This document shows positions 10,168 through 16,870 of a DNA stretch of 32,424 bases, one piece after another (position 1 is the first letter of the stretch; each line of letters opens with the position of its first letter). This DNA is from an uncultured Collinsella sp. Its GTDB lineage: Bacteria > Actinomycetota > Coriobacteriia > Coriobacteriales > Coriobacteriaceae. A program made the translations under genes and the position numbers. The notes beneath the pieces are model-generated. The model was not told the DNA's origin and searched no databases. It saw nothing but the letters and a program-made list of their open reading frames with translations. The DNA lies in contig URCS01000021.1 of the NCBI GenBank assembly GCA_900546455.1, positions 1-32,424 on the forward strand, read 5' to 3'.

Positions 10168-10242
10168 TGGGGACAGTCTTCACGGAGCGCCGCAAGGACC
10201 GTCCCCCACTGCCGGCAGATAAGGAACGTCCCCATCTGCCGG
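10168..10242. repeat. Foldback element C between convergent HAD genes
   Basis: Two adjoining hairpins. The first pairs TGGGGACaGTC (10168-10178) with GACcGTCCCCcA (10197-10208), so the GGGGAC core is present on both strands. The second has 9-bp arms CCGGCAGAT (10212-10220) and ATCTGCCGG (10234-10242) around 13 nt that read GGGGACGTTCCTT on the minus strand. The element ends 1 bp before the stop codon of the minus-strand HAD gene. It may serve as terminator for both genes, though T-runs are absent. Confidence 0.75.
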
Positions 10243-10243
10243 A

Positions 10244-11038
10244 TTAAGCGAGGCTCTCCAAAACGTGGCGAAGCTCCTGCTGGACGGCGTGGTCGCGGTT
10301 GCGCCCCACCACGCGATCGGCAACGGCCTTGAGCGCGGGGCGCGCATTTTCCATCGCGCAGCCCGTGCCGACAAAGCGAATGATCTCGTAGTCGTTCATC
10401 GAGTCGCCAAACGCCATGACCTCGTCGCGTTCGACGCCATAGTGCCCCATGAGCTGCTCGATTCCCGAGGCTTTCGACACACCGGGCTGCATGGCATCGA
10501 TCCATGCGTTTCCAGAAGGCGCAAAGGTAAAGAGCTGACCGAGTTCTCGCTGTAGCACGTACGCACTGTCCATAACGGCACAGTCATCGCAAAAGATACT
10601 CGCCTTGATGATATTTACGCTGGGATCGGGCAGTTCCCAAATGCGCTCGGCATTGGGAAGGTCCTTATCGACCTCGCGTACGAACTTGCACTCGTCATCG
10701 AGCAAGAAGGATTTGGTTCGGTCAAAGAGCGCAAGATGCAGATTGGGAAACGTCGCGACAGCCTGGGCGAGCCTTCGAATCGCCAGGTGCGAATACACCT
10801 CACGGTCTACCATTTTGCCGTCGGCGTAGACCTGGGCACCGTTAGCGGCGACAAAGTCCATCTTGTCGCGAACGGGCGCAAAGAACTCGCACAGGCGATC
10901 GTAGCGACGACCTGACGATGCGGCGAAATGCACGCCATGCTCGTGTAGCGCCAGAATCAGTTCGTAGGTCTCGGGAGGCACCTGGCTGTTTTCGTCAAGC
11001 AACGTGCCGTCCATATCGGATGCAATCAGTTTAAACAT
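10244..11038 (-). CDS. HAD-superfamily phosphatase, Cof type
   Basis: A 264-residue Cof-type hydrolase. Motif I is SDMDGTLLD (D8, D10), motif II SSGRRYD, motif III the lysine in SKASGIEQL, and motif IV GDSMNDYEII followed by GCAMENARPALK. It is clearly a paralogue family member of the gene at 9297-10139 but not a recent copy, since the cap regions differ. The substrate is unknown. The start ATG 11038 has an AAGGGAG ribosome binding site, which is itself one arm of a large hairpin at 11044-11105, so translation may be regulated by RNA folding. Confidence 0.93.
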   Translation of the reverse strand: MFKLIASDMDGTLLDENSQVPPETYELILALHEHGVHFAASSGRRYDRLCEFFAPVRDKMDFVAANGAQVYADGKMVDREVYSHLAIRRLAQAVATFPNLHLALFDRTKSFLLDDECKFVREVDKDLPNAERIWELPDPSVNIIKASIFCDDCAVMDSAYVLQRELGQLFTFAPSGNAWIDAMQPGVSKASGIEQLMGHYGVERDEVMAFGDSMNDYEIIRFVGTGCAMENARPALKAVADRVVGRNRDHAVQQELRHVLESLA

Positions 11039-11043
11039 AGAAA

Positions 11044-11105
11044 AGCTCCCTTCGGGCTTGTTGGAATCGAACGTGTATCCAATTCCAACGTACCCAAAGG
11101 GAGCT
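11044..11105 (-). promoter_or_regulatory. Leader hairpin sequestering the ribosome binding site of the HAD gene
   Basis: On the minus strand AGCTCCCTT (from 11105) pairs with AAGGGAGCT (ending 11044). Inner helices are GGG/CCC and GTTGGAAT/ATTCCAAC, leaving a 14-nt loop. AAGGGAG is also the only plausible ribosome binding site, 7 nt before the ATG, and TTTTC follows the stem. It could act as a translational switch, an RNA thermometer-like block, or a weak terminator. Confidence 0.6.
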
Positions 11106-11214
11106 CAGGTAAGACTCCGCGGGCGCAAACGTTACAAGGACCTGGCAAATAGCTCACGCGCACCAGGGGTCCCACATTCGCAGCGCCAGGCAACACGTCA
11201 AAGAGTGTCGCAGG

Positions 11215-11251
11215 CGACTAGACGTTTAAGAACGTCCCCGATGACTAGTCG
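11215..11251. repeat. Foldback element D overlapping the 3' end of the adenine deaminase gene
   Basis: CGACTAG (11215-11221) and CTAGTCG (11245-11251) flank 23 nt whose minus strand contains GGGGACGTTCTTA, close to the core of element C (GGGGACGTTCCTT). The right arm supplies the TAG stop codon of the adenine deaminase gene. A looser GGGACCCC copy lies at about 11165-11174. Confidence 0.6.
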
Positions 11252-13065
11252 GCGTAGGTGAAGGTTGTGACGTCGAACATGCCCTCGGGGCGGATGCGGA
11301 GCGTCGGGATAACCGGCAGGGGCAGGAAGATGATGCCCATGATGGGGTCGAGCGGCGGCTCGATGCCCATGGCGCGCGCCTTGACCATAAAGTCGTCGTG
11401 CTGCGCGGCGACATCCTCGGCCGTGCCTTCGCTCATCAGACCGCCGAGCGCCAGCGGAATGCGCGCCACGACCTCGCCGTTGCGCACCAGCACGTGACCA
11501 CCCTGGCCCACAGCCTCAACAGCAGCCATCATATCGGCAGCGTTATCACCCACGACGCACACGTTGTGCGAGTCGTGGCCGATCGTGGAGGCAATGGCGC
11601 CACCGGTGATGGTGAAGCCACGCACCCAGCCGCGACCGATATGCTTGCCGACAAGGCCCAGGCCCGCAGGACCATCACCGTCGGCGCCCTCGGCCTGCAG
11701 CGACACACCGCGGCCGTGGCGCTCGATCAGCATAATGCGACGCAGGCCCTCGGCGCTCTCGGGGCGAGCCATACCCGTGATGGCCTTACCCGGCACCACG
11801 TCAATCACGGCCTCGCCCGGCTTAAAGGCATAGTCGAATACGTCGAGCGAAAGCTTCGACAGCTTAACGGACGCGCGCAGCTCGTCGGCAAGGGCTGCGA
11901 CCTCGGCCATCTCGGGTGCGATCTCGCCCACAAAGGTGCCGTCCTGCGCCACCAGAGCACCGGCGGCGTATACGCGATGCGGAGCCGTGGTGAACGTCAG
12001 GTCATTGAGCACCAGCAGGTCGGCACGCTTGCCCGGGGCGATGGCGCCACGCAGTTCGTGCGGGTCGCGGCAGCCGTGATCCAGGCCAAACGCCTCAGCC
12101 GTGGAAAGGGACGCCATGGAGATAGCGACCACCGGGTCGATACCGGCCTCAATCGCCACGCGGCAGGCGTTGTCGATCATGCCGGACGCAAGCGCATCGG
12201 AAGGAGCGCGGTCGTCGGTCGCAAAGCAGCAACGGCGGGCACGGGCAGGATTCTCCAGCAGCATCGGCGACAGGTTGGCCAGGTCATGGCTGCACGTACC
12301 CTCGCGCAGCATCACATACATGCCGCGAGACAGCTTGTCGAGTGCCTCCTCGGGAATCGTCGACTCATGGTCAGCGATAATACCTGCTGCGGCATAGGCG
12401 TTGAGGTCCTTGCCGGCAACGAGCGGCGCGTGACCGTCAACCTGCTTGGACGGCGTCTGGTTGGCAGCGTCGATTCGAGCGCAGGTCTCGGGATCGGCCA
12501 TAAAGACGCCCGGCAGGTTCATCATCTCGCCCAGGCCAAAGACATCGCCCGGATGCTCGGCAAAAAACGCCTGCATGTCAGCGGCGGTAATCACAGCGCC
12601 TGCTTGCTCATCGGGCAGCGCGGGCACGCACGAGGGCATCATGTACTTGATGGAAATGGGCGCGCGACGGCCGTCCTCGATCATAAAGCGCAGGCCGTCC
12701 AGGCCGGAAACGTTGGCGATCTCGTGGCTGTCGGCAATGGCAGTGGTGGTACCGCGCGTCGCCGCCATGCGCGCATACTCGGCAGGGCGGATGTTCGAAG
12801 ACTCGATATGCAAGTGTCCGTCAATAAAACCGGGGGCAAGATAGCGGCCCTGGCAATCGATGACCTCGGCAGCCTCATACGTACCGGCGGCATCGTCGCG
12901 ACCATCGTAGAGCACACCGACGATCACGCCATCCTTGACGGCAACGCTACCGGGCGCCACGCGCTGGCCGTACACATCGACAATCTGTGCGTTGGCAAAC
13001 AGCGTGTCAACGGGCACACGACCCTCGGCGGCCTCGATCACAGATCTCATGACCTCAACGGACAT
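11245..13065 (-). CDS. ade: Adenine deaminase
   Basis: A 606-residue amidohydrolase of the AdeC family, converting adenine to hypoxanthine and ammonia for purine salvage or nitrogen release. Metal ligands are visible in DGHLHIESS (H84, H86) and ADSHEIANVSG (H114, E115), with DGHAP and DHEST further on. The C-terminal adenine-deaminase domain carries IGHDSHNVCVVGDNAADM. Length and domain order fit the family. The start is ATG 13065 because AAAGGAG lies 5 nt upstream; the frame is open to 13374, but that extension is not protein-like. A second ATG 15 bp further in is possible. The leader contains an intrinsic terminator just before the binding site. The stop codon lies inside foldback element D. 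Confidence 0.95.
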   Translation of the reverse strand: MSVEVMRSVIEAAEGRVPVDTLFANAQIVDVYGQRVAPGSVAVKDGVIVGVLYDGRDDAAGTYEAAEVIDCQGRYLAPGFIDGHLHIESSNIRPAEYARMAATRGTTTAIADSHEIANVSGLDGLRFMIEDGRRAPISIKYMMPSCVPALPDEQAGAVITAADMQAFFAEHPGDVFGLGEMMNLPGVFMADPETCARIDAANQTPSKQVDGHAPLVAGKDLNAYAAAGIIADHESTIPEEALDKLSRGMYVMLREGTCSHDLANLSPMLLENPARARRCCFATDDRAPSDALASGMIDNACRVAIEAGIDPVVAISMASLSTAEAFGLDHGCRDPHELRGAIAPGKRADLLVLNDLTFTTAPHRVYAAGALVAQDGTFVGEIAPEMAEVAALADELRASVKLSKLSLDVFDYAFKPGEAVIDVVPGKAITGMARPESAEGLRRIMLIERHGRGVSLQAEGADGDGPAGLGLVGKHIGRGWVRGFTITGGAIASTIGHDSHNVCVVGDNAADMMAAVEAVGQGGHVLVRNGEVVARIPLALGGLMSEGTAEDVAAQHDDFMVKARAMGIEPPLDPIMGIIFLPLPVIPTLRIRPEGMFDVTTFTYAD

Positions 13066-13084
13066 ACATACTCCTTTAACCGTA

Positions 13085-13121
13085 GAAAAAAGCTGCGGAG
13101 CGGACAGGCCTTCACCGCAGC
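13085..13121 (-). terminator. Intrinsic terminator in the leader of the adenine deaminase gene
   Basis: GCTGCGG (13115-13121 read on the minus strand) pairs with CCGCAGC (13092-13098) and TTTTTT follows. It is about 300 bp after tyrS and only about 15 bp before the adenine deaminase binding site. TACAAT at 13134-13139 (minus strand) is a possible -10 directly upstream. It may therefore be an attenuator as well as a tyrS terminator. Confidence 0.7.
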
Positions 13122-13286
13122 AAACCAATAGCCATTGTATGCCCAAAAGGAGGCCGCCGATAACACCCCTTCCGCTTAACGGCACACGCCGCTTGGCGCA
13201 ATGGGGGGGCTGCCGCTGAGCACCAATACAAGGAGTGTCCCAAAGTGCCAACAACGGGAGCGCCGATGTTTTGGCAACCACAGCGA

Positions 13287-13385
13287 GCGGGCCGCATTTG
13301 AGACAAGGTGACGTGAAACGAAAGGGCGCTGACCTTCTGGTCGCGCCCTTGAAGTTGAACGTCAGATTGTCCAAATGCGGCCCGC
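13287..13385. repeat. 99-bp imperfect foldback between tyrS and the adenine deaminase gene
   Basis: Outer arms are a perfect 14-bp match (GCGGGCCGCATTTG with its complement at 13372-13385). Inside them GACAA, TGACGT, AAGGGCGC and GACC pair with their complements across short mismatches, so nearly the whole 99 bp folds back. It may be a MITE-like element or a strong transcript-end hairpin. The remaining 359-bp gap also holds a GGGAC core without arms at 13229-13242 and no gene that I can see. Confidence 0.65.
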
Positions 13386-13400
13386 GCAGCGTCGGCCGGT

Positions 13401-13424
13401 CCGCCGTTCGGTAGAACGGCGGAA
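13401..13424 (-). terminator. Hairpin directly after tyrS
   Basis: CCGCCGTTC and GAACGGCGG form a perfect 9-bp stem with a 4-nt loop a few bases after the tyrS stop on the minus strand. No T-run follows, so termination may rely on Rho or on the foldback at 13287-13385. Confidence 0.5.
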
Positions 13425-14636
13425 CTAAATCAACTTGAAGCCCTTGCGCTTGCCCACGGAGAGGGTGTCGCCCAGCTTGAGGGCGCTGGGGTCGATGTTG
13501 TAGCTCTTGGGAGCCACGGCCTTGCCGTTGATCTTGACGCCGCCGCCGTCGATGTCGCGACGGGCCTGGCCGGCGCTGGCCGAAAGGCCCAGGTCCTTAA
13601 GCAGACCGGCGAGGTAGATCTGGCCCTCGTCGTTAACAGTCAGCTCAACATGCTTCTCGGGGAAGTCGGCGAGCTGGCCCTCCTTGAACACGCGGTCGAA
13701 CTCGGCCTGAGCCTCGTCGCCGGCACCGGCGCCGTGGTAGGTGTCGCACAGGTCGCGGCCCAGAGCGCGCTTAAGCTCATAGGGATCGGCAGAGCCGTCG
13801 GCCAGAGCAGCATCGATCTTGTCGACCTCGGCCGGGGTGAGCGAGCTCGCAAGGCGGTAGTACTTGCCGATCATCTCGTCGGGGATGGACATGGTCTTGC
13901 CGAACATATCCTTGGGCGCGTCGGTCAGGCCGATGTAGTTACCGTAGGACTTGGACATCTTACGGACGCCATCGGTACCCTCGAGCAGCGGCATGGTGAG
14001 CGCAATCTGGGGCTCCATGCCCATCTTCTCCATGAGCTCACGGCCGGCGAGCAGGTTGAAGAGCTGGTCGGTGCCGCCCATCTCCACGTCGGCCTTGATC
14101 TGCACGGAGTCGAAAGCCTGCATCACGGGATACAGGAACTCATGCAGGGCGATCGGCGTCTGAGACTGGTAGCGCTTGGTAAAGTCGTCGCGCTCAAGAA
14201 TACGGGCGACGGTGAACTTGGAGCACACCTGCAGCAGACCAGCCAGATCCATCGACAAGATCCAGTCACCGTTGTGCACGATGGTGGTCTTCTCGGGATC
14301 CAGGATCTTCATGGCCTGGCTCACGTAGGTCTCGGCATTGGCCTCGATCTGCTCCTGCGAAAGCTGCGGACGGGTGGAATTCTTGCCCGAAGGGTCGCCA
14401 ATCAACGCGGTACCGTTGCCGATGATAAGGGTGACGTTGTGGCCCAGGTCCTGGAACTGACGCATCTTGCGCAGCGGCACGGCGTGGCCCAGGTGCAGGT
14501 CGGGGCTGGTGGGATCGACGCCGAGCTTGATGTTGAGGGGCTCGCCCTTCTCAAGCTTCTTGCGAAGGTCGGCCTCGGGAACGATCTGCGCGGCGCCCGA
14601 GGTGATGATACGCATTTGCTCGTCAACAGACAGCAT
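13425..14636 (-). CDS. tyrS: Tyrosyl-tRNA synthetase
   Basis: A 403-residue class I synthetase that charges tRNA-Tyr. The HIGH-like motif is HLGH at 48-51 in SPDLHLGHAVPLRKM. The tyrosine-binding region contains GGTDQLFN (about 187-194), and the KMSKS loop is KMSKSYGN at 226-233. The last 65 residues (AGLLKDLGLSASAGQARRDIDGGGVKING...) are an S4 RNA-binding domain. Length and the KMSKSYGNYIGL form match the TyrZ-like bacterial branch. The ATG has GGAGG upstream. A small hairpin (14658-14684) lies in the 96-bp leader, but no T-box features are seen. It may be co-transcribed with the U32 gene upstream. Confidence 0.97.
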   Translation of the reverse strand: MLSVDEQMRIITSGAAQIVPEADLRKKLEKGEPLNIKLGVDPTSPDLHLGHAVPLRKMRQFQDLGHNVTLIIGNGTALIGDPSGKNSTRPQLSQEQIEANAETYVSQAMKILDPEKTTIVHNGDWILSMDLAGLLQVCSKFTVARILERDDFTKRYQSQTPIALHEFLYPVMQAFDSVQIKADVEMGGTDQLFNLLAGRELMEKMGMEPQIALTMPLLEGTDGVRKMSKSYGNYIGLTDAPKDMFGKTMSIPDEMIGKYYRLASSLTPAEVDKIDAALADGSADPYELKRALGRDLCDTYHGAGAGDEAQAEFDRVFKEGQLADFPEKHVELTVNDEGQIYLAGLLKDLGLSASAGQARRDIDGGGVKINGKAVAPKSYNIDPSALKLGDTLSVGKRKGFKLI

Positions 14637-14732
14637 TGGGTATCCTCCTTTTGCTATAGCACCCTCGCCGAAAACGGCGGTGCTGGAAGTCCATAAACTC
14701 TCTTATGATAACAAACTGACGCGACGCAGCAT

Positions 14733-16709
14733 CTACGACAGGAAAATCCTCGTCCTGCCGCATGCGTCGATGGCAACTGGCAGACGCGTACCGTCACGCT
14801 CGACCAGATAGCGTATCTGCCGACGACGCAAGCAGTCGCGGCAACGGACCCGCCCCGTCGCATCGGTGGCGCAAACGCCCTCGGCGGTCAGCAGGCAGTG
14901 CTCGCACACCATGAGCTCGGGACGGTCGGCGTCGACCGGACCCAAGACGCCGGGTTCAGCAGCCAGCTCGGCGATACGCTCCCTGTCATTGCTGAGCAAC
15001 TCGGCAGGCAAGTATACCCACCTCGCGCCAAGCCCGCGCAGCCAGGCAAGCGTGGCCCGATTGGCGCAGAACACCGGCGCCGCCACGTCAAACGTCGTGC
15101 CCAGCTCGCGGGCCATCGCCACCTGTCCCAGATTGCGGCAGACGACGCGCCCGGCACGTTGCATAAGCGCTCGAGTCCGCTCGGCGTCGCCTGCACGGCA
15201 CACTTCGTCGAGCACCACCGTCGCATCGGACAGATCCCACTCATCGCGCGGATCCAAATCCATCAGCTCCCAGGCAAAGACCTTACGAGCAAAAGCCTCA
15301 TGCTTTGCCGGCTCCGCCGGTCCCGCCAACTCCGTCGGTACATCGCCATCTGCCAGAACGCCCTCAAACGGCAACACCTCAACGGACCGCTCAACAGGCG
15401 TGACCGCATCTGCCTCGGCCCGCATGCGCTCCAACACCGTTGCCGTCTGCCCCAGCACGCCGGCGCTACGAATCAAATAGACCTCGCAGCCCGCGTCCAC
15501 CTTGCGTTTGCAATGCACGACGATGCGCTCTCCCGCAACGGCATCCACGGGGCAAGGCACCTGCGGCCAGCGCTTGGGCACATCGGGACGCGCGTCGGCA
15601 CCCGGGTAAAATCGAATCTCGAGCGTATCACCCGCCGCCACGGCGGCATCAAGCTCAACCGTCACCTCTTCGTGACCCACCGCCACCAAGTGGCCCACGC
15701 GCACACCCTGGTTGATCGCGCGCTCAAAGCTCATGAGCTCGGCGCCCGAACGGCCCCGCAGATACGCATCGGTAAAGCCGCGGTTGAACGACCTTCCCAG
15801 CTCGCGCTCAAGCGCCGGCACCGCATCGGCATCCCATGCGCCGTCGCGCAGCATATCGAGCGCCCGACGCCACACCCTCACCACGTTAAAGACGTAGTCG
15901 GGATTCTTCATGCGGCCCTCGATCTTGAGCGATGCCACGCCGGCGGCAACAAGCTCGGGCAGATGCGCGATACCCAGATAGTCACGCGGACAAAGCAGGC
16001 GATCCCCTTCGACAGCGACAACACTCTGCCCCGCCTCGTCCACCAAGTCATAGGATAGGCGGCACGGTTGCGTGCAGTCGCCGCGCATCGCAGAGCGGCC
16101 ACGTCGAAGGGCAGAGAACCCGCACGCACCCGAGTATCCAATGCAAATAGCGCCGTGACAGAACACCTCGATGGGCACGCCGGTAGCGCAAAGCGTCCCG
16201 ATCTCCGCCACGCTCAGCTCGCGCGCCGTCGTCACGCGCTCAACTCCCAACTCCTTGGCAGCCAATTGCACGGCACCCTCGCTATGGGCGCCCGCTTGGG
16301 TGGACAGGTGAATCTCGACCCCCGGAATCGCCGCACGAAGCGCGCAAGCCAGCCCGGCATCTGCCACAATCAGCGCATCGGCACCCAACGCGTGCGCATG
16401 CGCCCCCAACGCCACGGCATCGGCAAGCTCATCATCGAACACGAACACGTTGAGCGTCACATACACACGCACGCCATGGGCATGGGCCACGGCACAACCG
16501 CGCGCGAACTCATCATCGCTAAAGCCATGCGCGCTCACTCGAGCGTTGAATCCATCCAGCCCCGCATAGATGGCATCGGCACCCGCCGCAATCGCCGCGA
16601 GCATCTGGTCGAGCCCGCCAGCAGGCGCCAGCAGTTCGGGCAGCGCCACTCCAACCGCCGCCAACTCGCTTTCGCATTGTCCGCTCGGTTCCATCGGCCG
16701 AATCGCCAT
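14733..16709 (-). CDS. U32-family protein (peptidase U32 / RlhA-like)
   Basis: About 658 residues; ATG 16709 (MAIRPMEPSG) is preferred for its AAGGAG at 7 nt. The N-terminal TIM-barrel region carries LPELLAPAGGLDQMLAAIAAGADAIYAG and the U32 signature EVFCHGAICIGYSGACGFS (about 181-199), followed by CTQPCRL; the conserved cysteines bind an Fe-S cluster in studied members. The C-terminal part has a second U32-like module ending with LMVCEHCLLTAEGVC and CRDCLRRRQ, as in long members with a DUF3656 region. Though annotated as peptidases, long U32 proteins such as E. coli RlhA (about 650 residues) hydroxylate 23S rRNA and shorter ones modify tRNA. An rRNA-modifying role is therefore plausible, and the neighbouring tyrS is consistent with a translation role. 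Divergent from the PBP gene. Confidence 0.9.
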   Translation of the reverse strand: MAIRPMEPSGQCESELAAVGVALPELLAPAGGLDQMLAAIAAGADAIYAGLDGFNARVSAHGFSDDEFARGCAVAHAHGVRVYVTLNVFVFDDELADAVALGAHAHALGADALIVADAGLACALRAAIPGVEIHLSTQAGAHSEGAVQLAAKELGVERVTTARELSVAEIGTLCATGVPIEVFCHGAICIGYSGACGFSALRRGRSAMRGDCTQPCRLSYDLVDEAGQSVVAVEGDRLLCPRDYLGIAHLPELVAAGVASLKIEGRMKNPDYVFNVVRVWRRALDMLRDGAWDADAVPALERELGRSFNRGFTDAYLRGRSGAELMSFERAINQGVRVGHLVAVGHEEVTVELDAAVAAGDTLEIRFYPGADARPDVPKRWPQVPCPVDAVAGERIVVHCKRKVDAGCEVYLIRSAGVLGQTATVLERMRAEADAVTPVERSVEVLPFEGVLADGDVPTELAGPAEPAKHEAFARKVFAWELMDLDPRDEWDLSDATVVLDEVCRAGDAERTRALMQRAGRVVCRNLGQVAMARELGTTFDVAAPVFCANRATLAWLRGLGARWVYLPAELLSNDRERIAELAAEPGVLGPVDADRPELMVCEHCLLTAEGVCATDATGRVRCRDCLRRRQIRYLVERDGTRLPVAIDACGRTRIFLS

Positions 16710-16870
16710 CGGTAAACTCCTTGCCAAGGTGTGCTTTCACTCTGAAAATTGCTGCCAACCAGCATACACGAGGCTTCGTGCGCCCCGATTGGTTTATCGT
16801 GTAATAACTTATGTCCATCCTGCCCGGCAGCATACCTGCCGCCTGGCACGACATACCCGGAGGTCAATAT

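Noticed and set aside
10265..10555. A 96-codon plus-strand frame within the HAD gene region.
   Set aside because: It is antisense to a clear HAD hydrolase with all four motifs and has no features of its own.
13066..13290. A purine riboswitch ahead of the adenine deaminase gene.
   Set aside because: I could not find the conserved junction and loop sequences of the purine aptamer, only a terminator hairpin.
14637..14732. A T-box leader ahead of tyrS.
   Set aside because: The gap is only 96 bp and lacks the conserved T-box sequence and a terminator/antiterminator pair; only a small hairpin at 14658-14684 is seen.
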